Notes: generated by a model not told the origin, from the letters alone. Shown: positions 42,432 to 52,358, numbered from the stretch's first letter. The stretch: DNA of 64,000 nucleotides from Halothece sp964463655 (GCA_964463655.1 CAYXDG010000005.1:9140-73139); one strand, 5' to 3'. A program made the numbers and translations.

Positions 42432-44564
42432 CTATTCTACAGCCTCATAATCACTGGTTGGGGCTGGTTCATCATCGTCAAACCCTTCAAAGGGGTTGAA
42501 ATCTTCTTCCTCAATGTCAAATTGAGTTTGGCGACTATAATCATTGTCATTTCTAAAATCTATCTCATTGGGCGATCGATTGACAAACTCTGGGGCTTCT
42601 ACTTCTGTATCACCTTTTAATGTTCCAAACACTTCTTCTAAACCTGACGCTTCTTGAGCAAGGGCTTCTCGGGTTATTGCTTCTTCTTGAACCGTTTCAT
42701 AATTTCGAGTTGACGATTTTTCGGGACGACTGCTGCCTTGACTGTACACCTGTGTTCCCATTTGTAACACTGCTTCTCGATATTCTTGTAAACGGGTTTG
42801 AATCACTTCTAATTCTGTATGAGAATTATCCAGTGCTTGCACTAAGCGTTCTTGTTTCTCTTTGGCTGCTGTTTTCAGGGGTTGAGGAATTAAACTTTCA
42901 TTATCTTTTAGGGTCATTTCATGACTGTAGAAGAGGCTCTCTGCCAGATTATTGAGTTCAATGCGCTGCACTCGTTTCTGGTCTTCTTCTGCATATATCT
43001 CGGCTTCTCGCCGCATTTGTTGGATTTCTGCTTGAGAAAGACCTCCTGTTTCTTTAATGACGATACTTTGTTCGCGTCCTGTGCCTTTATCTTCTGCAGA
43101 AACTTCTAAAATGCCGTTAACATCAATATCAAAGCTCACCTCAATTTGAGGAACACCTCTGGGAGCAGCAGGAATGCCTGTGAGCAGAAACTTGCCAAGG
43201 GTTTTATTATCCGTTGCCATCGCCCGTTCTCCTTGTAGCACATGAATTTCTACAGAGGTTTGTCCATCACTGGCGGTGGAAAAGACTTGAGATTTACTGG
43301 TGGGAATGGTGGTGTTGCGTTCAATGACTCTTGTAAATACTTCTCCAACGGTCTCAATCCCTAAAGAGAGGGGAATCACATCTAGCAGTAGTAAGTCGCT
43401 GACTTCTTCTTGTTGTAATAAGATACCTCCTTGAATTGCTGCCCCGAGAGCTACTGCCTCATCTGGGTTAATCGAGCGATCGGGTTCTTTCCCCCCAAAA
43501 AAGTCTTTGAGGGTTTCTTGCACGGCAGGGATGCGGGTTGAACCTCCCACCAGTAGGATGCGATCGATTTCCTCAGTGGTTAAACCAGAGTCTTCTATGG
43601 CTTGGGTGAGAGGTTGAACGGTTTTCTCCACTAACTCACGAGTCAGTTCATTAAACTTCGATCGACTCAAGTCTAATTTGAGATGCTTGGGACTCAAATC
43701 CTCTTCAGTTTGGCTAAAAGCCGTAATAAAGGGTAAATTGATCGAGGTGGTTGGACGAGTTGAGAGTTCAATTTTGGCTCGTTCTGCTGCTTCTCGCAGA
43801 CGCTGTTTTGCCATTTTATCTTTATTGAGATCAATTCCTTCTTTTGCTTTGAACTGCTCTAGCATCCACTGAACAATCACATTATCAAAGTCATCTCCTC
43901 CTAAATGATTGTTTCCCGCCGTTGCTTTCACTTCAAACACGCCACCCCCCAGTTGTAGGATTGATACGTCAAATGTTCCGCCTCCTAAGTCATAAACTAA
44001 AACATTTTGCTGTTGGTCTTGTTTATCAAGCCCAAAGGCGAGTGCTGCGGCGGTAGGCTCATTAATAATTCTCATCACTTTTAGCCCTGCGATCGTGCCA
44101 GCATCTTTGGTGGCTTGTCGTTGAGCATCCGTAAAATAAGCGGGAACTGTAATCACCGCTTCACTAATTGGTTCATTAAGATAATTTTCCGCACTGGCTC
44201 TAAGAGTTTGCAGAATGATTGCGGAAATTTCTTGGGGGGTGTACTGTTTGCCCCAAATATTCACATCAACCGTATTATCTCGCCCTTTTAAGCAGTTATA
44301 GGAAACTCGCTGTCGTTCTTGTTCGGTGTCTTCCCAGCGTCGCCCAATAAAGCGTTTGATACTATAAACTGTATTGTCAGCGTTGGTAACTGCTTGTCGT
44401 TTGGCTAGTTGGCCCACTAGACGCTCTTCTTCTTTAGTAAAAGCGACGATACTGGGAGTTGTGCGTCCTCCGTCTGAGTTCTCAATGACAATCGGTTTTC
44501 CACCTTCTAAAACAGCAAAACAACTGTTTGTGGTGCCAAGGTCAATACCAATAATTTTTCCCAT
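42432..44564 (-). CDS. dnaK: chaperone DnaK (Hsp70), long form
   Basis: 710 residues, longer than the usual 635 because of an extended acidic C-terminus (DIEEEDFNPFEGFDDDEPAP). ATPase signatures IDLGTTNSCFAV and VYDLGGGTFDVSIL, and the third motif ILLVGGSTRIPAVQE, are present. The order grpE-dnaK-dnaJ recalls the dnaK1 type of cyanobacteria (they have several paralogues); that assignment is inferred. No CIRCE element is visible. Confidence 0.97.
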   Translation of the reverse strand: MGKIIGIDLGTTNSCFAVLEGGKPIVIENSDGGRTTPSIVAFTKEEERLVGQLAKRQAVTNADNTVYSIKRFIGRRWEDTEQERQRVSYNCLKGRDNTVDVNIWGKQYTPQEISAIILQTLRASAENYLNEPISEAVITVPAYFTDAQRQATKDAGTIAGLKVMRIINEPTAAALAFGLDKQDQQQNVLVYDLGGGTFDVSILQLGGGVFEVKATAGNNHLGGDDFDNVIVQWMLEQFKAKEGIDLNKDKMAKQRLREAAERAKIELSTRPTTSINLPFITAFSQTEEDLSPKHLKLDLSRSKFNELTRELVEKTVQPLTQAIEDSGLTTEEIDRILLVGGSTRIPAVQETLKDFFGGKEPDRSINPDEAVALGAAIQGGILLQQEEVSDLLLLDVIPLSLGIETVGEVFTRVIERNTTIPTSKSQVFSTASDGQTSVEIHVLQGERAMATDNKTLGKFLLTGIPAAPRGVPQIEVSFDIDVNGILEVSAEDKGTGREQSIVIKETGGLSQAEIQQMRREAEIYAEEDQKRVQRIELNNLAESLFYSHEMTLKDNESLIPQPLKTAAKEKQERLVQALDNSHTELEVIQTRLQEYREAVLQMGTQVYSQGSSRPEKSSTRNYETVQEEAITREALAQEASGLEEVFGTLKGDTEVEAPEFVNRSPNEIDFRNDNDYSRQTQFDIEEEDFNPFEGFDDDEPAPTSDYEAVE

Positions 44565-44672
44565 GAGCTTATCAAGTGAGTTTTTTGTTCAGTATATTAG
44601 GATATTTAGTAGCAAGGTTTCCCTCTCCCGAGAAGGAAACTAGCAGCATGATTTTGATCAACTCTGATCAAT

Positions 44673-45416
44673 TTAAGCTAGTTGTTCTTCACTATCGCTA
44701 GGAGAGGGGTTTTCCTCCTCTTCAGGAGAGGTTTCTGGGGCGGTAGCCACTTTAACCATTGCATGACGCAGAACGCTATCCCCTAACAGATATCCTGATC
44801 TTAATTCTTCAATCACTGTTCCCTCTGCGTGTTCGCTGCTGGGTTCTCGGAGCATGGCTTCATGGTAGTAGGGATCGAACGGTTCTCCTTCTGGACGCAT
44901 TTTGGAGACACCGAGGTTTTTGAGGGCTTCCACCAGTTGTTTATAAACCCCTTGATAGCTTTTATGGATATTCATTTCGCCATCGGTTGCGGGTTTAATC
45001 TGCGATCGCGCTCGTTCAAAATTATCCACAATTTCTAAAATTTTGGTAAGAGTCTCCCGCTTGACATTTTGCTTCACTTCTTCTCGATGCGCCTCGCTGC
45101 GACGGCGGAAGTTTTCAAAGTCAGCAGCCAGACGTTTTGCTTGAGCAGTGATTGCCTCTCGATTTTGAATTTCTTCTTCTAATTTTTGCTGCAGGGTCTG
45201 AATTTCTGCTTGTAGCTGTTCCTGAGCAGCGGTTTCCTCGACTTTTTCCTCTGCTTGCTCTGGCTGTTGATTTTCTTGAGCGACAGGAGACTCATCCATT
45301 GCTTCTCCCTCAGTGGGGGTTGCTTCGTGATGATTGTCTAGAGACTCAAGTTCTTGATTTTTTTCTTCTTGATTGGTTTCATTATTCATAGTGTCAGTTG
45401 GTTTATGTTCGTCCAT
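44673..45416 (-). CDS. grpE: nucleotide exchange factor GrpE
   Basis: 247 residues. A long acidic, Gln/Glu-rich N-terminus leads into a coiled coil (about 60-110) and the GrpE dimer and beta domain (LAADFENFRRRSEAHREEVK, then EPFDPYYHEAMLREPSSEHA, then SGYLLGDSVLRHAMVKVA). It releases ADP from DnaK. The frame opens three codons earlier at a TTG, but the ATG is preferred. First gene of the chaperone block. Confidence 0.97.
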   Translation of the reverse strand: MDEHKPTDTMNNETNQEEKNQELESLDNHHEATPTEGEAMDESPVAQENQQPEQAEEKVEETAAQEQLQAEIQTLQQKLEEEIQNREAITAQAKRLAADFENFRRRSEAHREEVKQNVKRETLTKILEIVDNFERARSQIKPATDGEMNIHKSYQGVYKQLVEALKNLGVSKMRPEGEPFDPYYHEAMLREPSSEHAEGTVIEELRSGYLLGDSVLRHAMVKVATAPETSPEEEENPSPSDSEEQLA

Positions 45417-45506
45417 GATCTTCAATTCTTTTTACACACTCTATCGCATTCTAGATTAACAATTTTAGTCTTGTTTGCTGTTGTCTGAAAAAGTTCGGTT
45501 TCATCG

Positions 45507-45535
45507 AAAAAACACCCCCAAAACCTTTGGGGGTG
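45507..45535 (-). terminator. rho-independent terminator after chlP
   Basis: On the minus strand the 10-pair stem CACCCCCAAA/TTTGGGGGTG has a 3-base loop and is followed by TTTTTT. It lies about 40 bases after the chlP stop. Confidence 0.85.
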
Positions 45536-45577
45536 ACAAATATCATTATAGTTTGCGTTCAAGACCTTGGCTAAGGC

Positions 45578-46798
45578 TTAGGGAGCAAGAGCGTGTCCTC
45601 TGAGCAGACTGCCCACGGTTTTGGCTGTAATTTTCATCTGGACCAGAGGATTACCAGGGGCAACGGTTTTGTAGAGATAGCTATCAAAGGTGAGACGTTG
45701 CACATCCTTGTCTGAGCACATTTCTACAAAGGCTTCCCGACTGGCATCAGAACGATAGAAGACTCGTTGTAAGAGGTCTAAGACTAGGTAGGTCATGCCA
45801 TAGCGTTTATCCCAGCGTTTGAGATAAAGTTTGAGATCAGCTTCGGTGGGAATCCGTTGTCCATTTTTAGAGGTTTCGACGATGGTTTCGGCACACATCC
45901 GAGCAGATTTGGCAGCAAAGTAAATGCCTTCGCCAGAGGATTTGGTAACGGTTCCTGCTGCATCTCCCACAAGTGCAACGCGATCGCGCACACGGTGAGG
46001 ACGGGGATGTTCAGGGATGGGGTGAGCTTCCACTTTAATGATTTCCCCACCTGCGATGCGCTCAGCAGCACGGGCGCGAATGCCTGCTTGTAGGTCTTTA
46101 ATTTTCGCTTTATTGACCTTCATCGTGCCTGTTCCCACAGCCACATGGTCAAACTTGGGGAAGACCCACGCATAGAAGTCTGGGGAAACATCATCGCCCA
46201 CATACATCTCTGCGAGTTCTTCGTAGTAGTGCATTTTATCTTCGGGAATCCGAATCCGTTCTTGGAAGGCGATCGCGTAGTTATAATCACCTGCATCAAT
46301 CGCTTTCGCCACCCGTGAGTTTGCCCCATCTGCACCGATGACCACATCCACTTGTAGGGTTTTGGCAGTTCCGACAGTGCTACCATCAGAATGATCAGCA
46401 TAGTGGAGCGTATAAGGCTCATTATTGCTTTGAGGTAATTCTAGGCGATGAACAGTGCCATTAATTAAATTTGCGCCGAGTTTGGCTGCACGGTTTCTTA
46501 AAAAGCCGTCTAGGACTTCCCGACGGCACATTCCGATATATTCGTCTTTTTTTTCTAAATTAATATCAACGGTCACATTGGAGGGGGAGATCATTTTCAT
46601 GTTTCTCACCCGGCGATCGATAATTTCGGGAGGGAGGTCAAACTCACTCACCATGCAGAGGGGAATTGCGCCACCGCAAGGTTTTGCATTATCGAGTTTC
46701 CGTTCAAATAAATAAGTTTCAATTCCTGCTTTGGCTAATACTTCCGCAGCAGAAGAACCCGCCGGTCCTGATCCGACAACAGCAACCCTTAACACCAA
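45578..46798 (-). CDS. chlP: geranylgeranyl reductase
   Basis: Reduces the geranylgeranyl tail (free or on chlorophyll) to phytyl for chlorophyll, tocopherol and phylloquinone. It has 406 residues. The FAD-binding start VAVVGSGPAGSSAAEVLAKA, CGGAIPLCMVSEFDLP, and VALVGDAAGTVTKSSGEGIY are characteristic. The start is TTG or the adjacent GTG (one codon in), with GAGGAGAT just upstream. Single-gene unit with its own terminator. Confidence 0.97.
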   Translation of the reverse strand: MVLRVAVVGSGPAGSSAAEVLAKAGIETYLFERKLDNAKPCGGAIPLCMVSEFDLPPEIIDRRVRNMKMISPSNVTVDINLEKKDEYIGMCRREVLDGFLRNRAAKLGANLINGTVHRLELPQSNNEPYTLHYADHSDGSTVGTAKTLQVDVVIGADGANSRVAKAIDAGDYNYAIAFQERIRIPEDKMHYYEELAEMYVGDDVSPDFYAWVFPKFDHVAVGTGTMKVNKAKIKDLQAGIRARAAERIAGGEIIKVEAHPIPEHPRPHRVRDRVALVGDAAGTVTKSSGEGIYFAAKSARMCAETIVETSKNGQRIPTEADLKLYLKRWDKRYGMTYLVLDLLQRVFYRSDASREAFVEMCSDKDVQRLTFDSYLYKTVAPGNPLVQMKITAKTVGSLLRGHALAP

Positions 46799-47610
46799 TG
46801 TTTATCTCCTCTACTTAATAACTCAACTTTTGGCATACTACCATGCTATTCTGCTGCTTTTGCTGAGTATTTCCCCAATTCAGAAAGATTTTGCAACAGT
46901 CTTTTACACTGGTCAAACAAATCTTTACATTCCTTGACGATCGCATCTTAATTGTCGGATGGGCCTCACAGTGCAGACTCCATGAGAGAAATATCCAAAT
47001 AGAGAATAATCGTATGATCCCCTGCCTGATCACTGCTAACAGGCGACATTTCTAACCTCATCTGATCGCAGTAATAAGAACTCTTGCCATGTTGCAGCGA
47101 TCCAAGTATCTGTGGGAATTTGCATCTTTGGAGAACTGGTCATAGTTGGATTCCTAGAAATCCTCCTTCATTTTAGGATCAACTCAGACTAAAACGCGAT
47201 CGCGCTGTCAAAAATCTTTTTGATACACTTCTTAATAATTTCCCTAAGAATTCCCAAAACGTTTTACTCTAAAAGCTGACCCCCGTCGTAGATGCAGATA
47301 CTTAACCAAATATCTTTCATCAACCAGACAAGTTTTGGGTGAGCTTGGTAAAAAACTATCAACCGCTATGATCACGCTAGGAAAAACCATAAAAACGATA
47401 CAAGGACTCAATATATCAATCCATTGAAAAAGCACTTATAAGCTCATGATTTGCCATCAATTTCCTAGAAGACAATCGCTGTTGAATAAAATTTAATGCC
47501 AAGTTCCCCTAACCGAGGGTCATCATCGGCACTGGAATTGTTATGATTCCCTAGTGCTATGCAACCCCAAGCCGAAAAAAAACAATTGTGATAGGAGATA
47601 GGTAAAAATA
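46799..47610. other. 812-base region between chlP and apcE
   Basis: The left half holds a decayed Uma2 fragment (annotated separately) and, at about 46810-46950 on the minus strand, an open stretch reading DAIVKECKDLFDQCKRLLQN with no start, origin unknown. The right half (about 47150-47610) is the apcE leader: one HIP1 site near 47193, AT-rich sequence, and AGGAGATAGG about 10 bases before the apcE ATG. The only promoter element I can suggest is TATGAT near 47539, without a good -35. Confidence 0.5.
46980..47143 (-). pseudogene. fragment of a Uma2 family gene
   Basis: Reads MTSSPKMQIPTDTWIAATWQ then EFLLL, a typical Uma2 N-terminus. After a frameshift it continues MRLEMSPVSSDQAGDHTII, the next Uma2 block. 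Later parts are absent or unrecognisable and stops interrupt. It represents perhaps a third of the original gene. Confidence 0.7.
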
Positions 47611-50600
47611 ATGATTAGTGCCTCCGGAGGAAGTTCAGTCGCACGTCCGCAACTTTATCAAACCGTTCCTCTCTCTAAGTTATCCCAAGCGGAACAGCAA
47701 GACCGCTTTTTAGACAAGGGAGAACTGAAAGAACTGGATACCTTTTTCCAGTTGGGAACAAAACGGGTTGAAATTGCTCAACTCATCACCCGTAAATCGG
47801 AATTAATTGTCTCTCGCGCTGCGAACCGTATTTTTACAGGTGGTTCGCCAATGTCTTATTTAGAAAAGCCGAAAGAAGAAGTTCCTGTGATGGTTCCCGC
47901 AGGAGGAAATGAAACCGATGTTCGTCGTCAAATGGAACTGGGAACAGTCACTTACGCTGAAAGCGGTGGTGGTTTCTTAGAAGGGTTAAAAGCTCTGTTT
48001 AGCGTCTCTAGCAGCAGCATTCCTGTTCCTCCTGGCTTCCGTCCCATTAATGTTTCCCGCTATGGCCCGCAGAATATGCAGAAATCCTTGCGGGACTTAT
48101 CATGGATGTTACGATATGTGACTTATGCGATCGTGGCGGGTGATCCCAACATCATCACCGTTAACGTGCGAGGGTTACGGGAAATCATTGAAAACGCCTG
48201 TTCCAGCGCAGCGACCTTGGTGGCGTTGGGCGAAATGCAAGCAGCATCCTTGGAATACTTCAGACAAGATGAGGAAGCCCGTGCTACTGTTGAGCAATAC
48301 TTCCAAGTGCTGATTTCAGAATTCCGAGCGCCCACCCCCTCTAACAAACTCCGTCAGCGTCCCAGTGGCGATAAGCAAGGGTTAGAACTTCCCCAAAGTT
48401 ACTTCAACGCGGCGGAAAATCGCCAGAAGTTTGTCATGAAACCTGGCTTATCTGTTTCAGAAAAGCAAGCGGTGGTTAAAGCAGCCTATCGCCAAGTTTT
48501 TGAACGGGATATCACTCGCGCTTACAGCCTCTCCATTTCCGACCTAGAATCGAAAGTTAAGAACTGTGAAATTTCTGTTAAGGAATTTATTCGCCGTCTG
48601 GGTAAATCTCCCCTTTATCGCCAGCAATTTTATGAACCCTATATCAACAGTCGCGCTTTAGAACTAGCATTCCGTCACTTCCTTGGACGGGGCCCGTCTT
48701 CCCGCGAAGAAGTCCAAACTTACTTCTCCATTGTTTCTCAAGGGGGACTTCCCGCATTAATTGATGCGCTGGTGGATAGCCAAGAATACTCCGATTATTT
48801 TGGGGAAGAAACCGTTCCTTATATTCGCGGTTTAGGAATTGAAGCCCAAGAATGTCGCAATTGGGGAATGCAGCAAGACCTGTTTAACTACAGCGCACCT
48901 TTCCGTAAGATTCCTCAATTTATCACCACTTACGCCCAATATAATCGTCCTTTAGCGGATCAGCATCCTTATGGAAGCGGAAATGACCCTCTTGAAATTC
49001 AATTTGGGGCAATTTTCCCGAAAGAAACCCGCAACCCCAGCAAAAGTCCCGCACCTTTTGGAAAAGATACCCGTCGCATTTTAATTAATCGTGGGCCAGC
49101 AACCTATAATCAAACAGGGAATCCTAAAGCACGGGGTTTGTTCCCAGGTTCTCTTGGTCCCAAAGTCTTCCGTGGCGACCAGATGGCATTTTCTGGCTTA
49201 ACTAGCACCACCAATAACAGCTACAGTGTCAAATACTCCGAAAGCAGCAGCCAAAAACTGATTCTGGCTTGTTATCGCCAAGTTTTTGGACGGGATGTTT
49301 ATGCAAGACAGCGCCTGAATGTGGCGGAAATTAAGCTGGAAAATGGAGAAATCACCGTCCGCGAGTTTATTCGGATGTTGGCGAAGTCAGAGGTCTTCCG
49401 TAAAATGTACTGGACTTCTCTCTATGTCACCAAGTCCATTGAATACATCCACCGTCGTCTGTTAGGTCGTCCCACCTACGGTCGCCAAGAAATGAACAAA
49501 TACTTTGATATTTGCTCGAAAAAAGGATTCTACGCCTTAGTGGATGCGATGATTGACAGCACGGAGTACAGCGAGACATTTGGGGAAGATACTGTTCCTT
49601 ATGAGCGTTATTTAACCCCTGGCGGGTTACAGTTACGCACCCGCACTAATAACCTACGTCAAGATGTGGGAACGGAAATTAAACCTGAAGTGACTCCTCG
49701 TTATGCTGAGTTGGGTAAAGTTTCTGAACAACGCAGTGAACCTAATGTTCAATATCGCATCAAGCAAGGGGTCAACAAACGTCGTGAACAAACTAAGCAG
49801 TTTAAGCTGACAACGACAACAGATAAGGTGGCGCTGAAAACTGTGATTGGTGCTGCGTATCGTCAAGTCTTTGAACGGGATATTGAACCATACATCGTTA
49901 AAGCTGAGTTCACTAATTTAGAAAGTAAACTGGGTAACGGGGAAATTACTCTGAAAGAGTTTATTGAAGGGTTAGGTTGTTCTGAGCTATATGTTAAAGA
50001 GTTCTATATTCCCTATCCCAATACGAAGGTGATTGAGTTGGGAACAAAGCATTTCCTGGGTCGTGCGCCGTTGAATCAAAAAGAGATTCAGAAATACAAT
50101 CAAATTTTAGCAACGCAAGGGGTGCGTGCGTTTGTGAAGGCTTTGGTCAACAGCATGGAATACGCGCAGGTGTTCGGGGAAGATGTCGTTCCCTATCGCC
50201 GTTATCCTACTTTACCCGCAGCGAACTTCCCCAATACAGAAAGCCTGTATAATAAGCTAACTAAGCAGGATGATGAGTTGGTAGTTCCCAGCTTTGAAAC
50301 GGTGAAACCACGTATGGATAACAGCAAGTTTCCCTTGATGTCGCAAGGGAATGGACAAAGTAGCATGGGAAAGCCTGCTGAATATTTGGAGTTGGCTCGA
50401 TCGATGAACACTCCTGAAACAGTCCCACAACCCACTGCTTTACGGATTTTCCGCTATTCTCCCCAAGCTAGCATCCCCCAAACCCAACAGGTGATCAATG
50501 CGGTTTACGGGCAACTGTTAGATGTTCCTCAAGACAATGTTCCTGAAACATTCCGTTTACAAGCATGGGAAGAAAGCCTTCTCGCTGGTGAGGCAACCGT

Positions 50601-50862
50601 GCGAGGGTTTGTGAAAGCACTGGCTAAGTCTGAGGTTTATCAACAGCGTTTTGTTATTCCTTATCCTGATCCCAAAGTTGTGGAGTGTCTCTATCGTCAT
50701 TTATTAGGACGCGCTGCAAGCGGAGTCGAGATTCATCAGATGACACAACTGTTAACTGAAAAATGTTTCCATGCTGTGGTTGATTATGTGGTTGATGGTG
50801 TTGAGTACAGCCGTTTCTTTGGTGAGATGGTTGTTCCTTACTCCAAGGAAAATAACCGTTAA
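47611..50862 (+). CDS. apcE: phycobilisome core-membrane linker (anchor protein) ApcE
   Basis: 1083 residues. The N-terminal phycobiliprotein-like domain (1-250) carries the chromophore Cys197 in GLREIIENACSSAATLVALG, so it is a normal, not far-red, terminal emitter. Four linker REP domains follow, beginning near residues 290, 548, 747 and 956. Each has an [AV]xYxxVFxRD-like start and ends in a SxEYxxxFGE-x-VPYxR motif; the fourth is the most divergent. The REP number sets core cylinder number; four suggests a five-cylinder core. apcA/apcB do not follow. It starts after an AGGAGATAGG site. Confidence 0.97.
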   Translation: MISASGGSSVARPQLYQTVPLSKLSQAEQQDRFLDKGELKELDTFFQLGTKRVEIAQLITRKSELIVSRAANRIFTGGSPMSYLEKPKEEVPVMVPAGGNETDVRRQMELGTVTYAESGGGFLEGLKALFSVSSSSIPVPPGFRPINVSRYGPQNMQKSLRDLSWMLRYVTYAIVAGDPNIITVNVRGLREIIENACSSAATLVALGEMQAASLEYFRQDEEARATVEQYFQVLISEFRAPTPSNKLRQRPSGDKQGLELPQSYFNAAENRQKFVMKPGLSVSEKQAVVKAAYRQVFERDITRAYSLSISDLESKVKNCEISVKEFIRRLGKSPLYRQQFYEPYINSRALELAFRHFLGRGPSSREEVQTYFSIVSQGGLPALIDALVDSQEYSDYFGEETVPYIRGLGIEAQECRNWGMQQDLFNYSAPFRKIPQFITTYAQYNRPLADQHPYGSGNDPLEIQFGAIFPKETRNPSKSPAPFGKDTRRILINRGPATYNQTGNPKARGLFPGSLGPKVFRGDQMAFSGLTSTTNNSYSVKYSESSSQKLILACYRQVFGRDVYARQRLNVAEIKLENGEITVREFIRMLAKSEVFRKMYWTSLYVTKSIEYIHRRLLGRPTYGRQEMNKYFDICSKKGFYALVDAMIDSTEYSETFGEDTVPYERYLTPGGLQLRTRTNNLRQDVGTEIKPEVTPRYAELGKVSEQRSEPNVQYRIKQGVNKRREQTKQFKLTTTTDKVALKTVIGAAYRQVFERDIEPYIVKAEFTNLESKLGNGEITLKEFIEGLGCSELYVKEFYIPYPNTKVIELGTKHFLGRAPLNQKEIQKYNQILATQGVRAFVKALVNSMEYAQVFGEDVVPYRRYPTLPAANFPNTESLYNKLTKQDDELVVPSFETVKPRMDNSKFPLMSQGNGQSSMGKPAEYLELARSMNTPETVPQPTALRIFRYSPQASIPQTQQVINAVYGQLLDVPQDNVPETFRLQAWEESLLAGEATVRGFVKALAKSEVYQQRFVIPYPDPKVVECLYRHLLGRAASGVEIHQMTQLLTEKCFHAVVDYVVDGVEYSRFFGEMVVPYSKENNR

Positions 50863-50882
50863 TCTAGACTGATCTCTGCTCT

Positions 50883-50905
50883 CCCCCCTTGAATATAAGG
50901 GGGGG
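50883..50905 (+). terminator. C/G-tract palindrome after apcE
   Basis: CCCCCCTT, a short AT loop and AAGGGGGG form a strong hairpin about 20 bases after the stop. It could end the apcE transcript; no T-run follows. Confidence 0.5.
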
Positions 50906-51047
50906 AAACAGTAGGGTGGGATGGTATTCAAGGAACAATCAGCTAAGATGCACTTAAATCGGGTATTTTAAGGTTAGCTGAAAAAGCTGATCATCCCCCC
51001 TCATTGTTCTCCTAAACACACCGATTAATGGACTTATTTCTAAGACC

Positions 51048-51683
51048 CTAGTTATTTATTAAAGTTTTTTTTAAGGTTAATGCTCGTTGGGTAATTGCTT
51101 GCCAATTTTGATTTGCGATCGCGGTTTTGGGAAATAACTGCGAGGATAATCCCACAGCGATCGCGCCCCCTTCTAAAAAGGCTTTGGCATTTTCTATGGT
51201 AACACCGCCTGTGGGAATTAAGGGAATTTTTTCTAAAGGATTTTGCAAACTTTTAATATAATCAACTCCTCCCAAAGATTGTACGGGAAATACTTTAATC
51301 GCCGTTGCACCTGCTTGCCATGCGGTGATAATTTCGGTGGGGGATAATGCACCTGCAATGATGGGAATGCCCTCTAATTTTGCGGTTTCAATGAGTTGAG
51401 TATTAACATGGGGAGTAAAGACAAATTGTGCGCCTGACGCGATCGCGCTTTTGAGGTCTGCTACCGTTAAAATTGTTCCCGTTCCAATGGTACAATCAGG
51501 GAGTTCCGATCGCAATTCTGGGACTAATTGTTCTGGTCGATCGCTGTTCCAAGTAATTTCGATTAGTTTAATTCCTCCCTGTTGCATTGCTTTAGCAAGT
51601 TGTTTTCCCAAGGCGTTGGCAGGCGATCGAATAACAGCAATAACTTGTTCTTTTTGAACGATTTTTAACCAGTCGTTTGTCAT
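51048..51683 (-). CDS. eda: 2-keto-3-deoxy-6-phosphogluconate / 2-keto-4-hydroxyglutarate aldolase
   Basis: 211 residues, a class I TIM-barrel aldolase. The N-terminal VIAVIRSPANALGKQLA, the catalytic Glu in IEITWNSDRPEQL, and the Schiff-base Lys in ATAIKVFPVQSLGGVDYI are present. It cleaves KDPG to pyruvate and glyceraldehyde-3-phosphate, the last Entner-Doudoroff step. The stop of the upstream TPR gene lies 9 bases before its start, which suggests coexpression. Confidence 0.95.
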   Translation of the reverse strand: MTNDWLKIVQKEQVIAVIRSPANALGKQLAKAMQQGGIKLIEITWNSDRPEQLVPELRSELPDCTIGTGTILTVADLKSAIASGAQFVFTPHVNTQLIETAKLEGIPIIAGALSPTEIITAWQAGATAIKVFPVQSLGGVDYIKSLQNPLEKIPLIPTGGVTIENAKAFLEGGAIAVGLSSQLFPKTAIANQNWQAITQRALTLKKTLINN

Positions 51684-51692
51684 CGCAATGTT

Positions 51693-52244
51693 TTACTTTT
51701 TCGAGGTTTCTTCTGCTGTAGGTTTTTTAACAAAGCGCTTTCTAAGTTTTTCTAGTTGGCGATTTGCTATTTTATTTTCAGGGTCATATTTAAGCACTTC
51801 TTCGTAAGTCTCGATCGCCTGGGCGATTAATTGCTTCTTCTCATAAGAATTCGCTAAATTATTTAAACCAATCACATAGTCTGGATATAATTTAAGAGCT
51901 TCTTTGTATTGACGGATAGCGAGGTCATATTGTTCTTGTGCGAAATAAGCATAACCCATCGCATTATAAATCAATCCTTTGTTTGTAGGCTCAACATTCT
52001 TAAATTTCAGAGCTTTTTGTAAGAGTTTTGTTGCCTGAACATATAATTTTTTATCTAAATAAAGACTGGCGAGTTCATAATATTCTTTTGCCGTTGCTGA
52101 TTGATCTTTAATTTGCTTTTGTAGATCGGAAATACGCTTATCCAGACGACGAGTTTTCAAGACCTGGCGAAACAAAAAGAAACCTGCCACCCCTAAAAGT
52201 AGCACTAATAATGATAAGTAAATAAGGAGAAGATTCTCTTGCAT
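51693..52244 (-). CDS. membrane-anchored TPR protein, Ycf37-like
   Basis: 183 residues. One membrane helix (about 5-27, LIYLSLLVLLLGVAGFFLF) precedes three to four TPR units (about 52-160, e.g. AKEYYELASLYLDKKLYVQA, then AMGYAYFAQEQYDLAIRQYK). This layout and sequence resemble Ycf37, a photosystem I assembly factor in cyanobacteria. The identity is by memory of that family and not certain. Five heptamers abut the start codon. Confidence 0.75.
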   Translation of the reverse strand: MQENLLLIYLSLLVLLLGVAGFFLFRQVLKTRRLDKRISDLQKQIKDQSATAKEYYELASLYLDKKLYVQATKLLQKALKFKNVEPTNKGLIYNAMGYAYFAQEQYDLAIRQYKEALKLYPDYVIGLNNLANSYEKKQLIAQAIETYEEVLKYDPENKIANRQLEKLRKRFVKKPTAEETSKK

Positions 52245-52279
52245 ATTGATTATTGATTATTGGTTATTGATTATTGGTT
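52245..52279. repeat. heptamer run before the Ycf37-like gene
   Basis: Five units (ATTGATT, ATTGATT, ATTGGTT, ATTGATT, ATTGGTT on the plus strand; AACCAAT/AATCAAT class on the gene strand) end exactly at the start codon. Confidence 0.8.
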
Positions 52280-52358
52280 CACCCCATCTCCCGATCTCGC
52301 CATTATGCAGAAAGAGGAAGGAGCGACGCGGGAAGCACCATGAACGAATTAATAATTA

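Noticed and set aside
44565..45480. CIRCE element (TTAGCACTC-N9-GAGTGCTAA) before dnaK or grpE
   Set aside because: No such inverted repeat is present in the gaps before either gene, nor before hspA.
46815..47033. 72-residue minus-strand ORF between chlP and apcE
   Set aside because: It overlaps the Uma2 remnant in a different frame and has no protein-like features.
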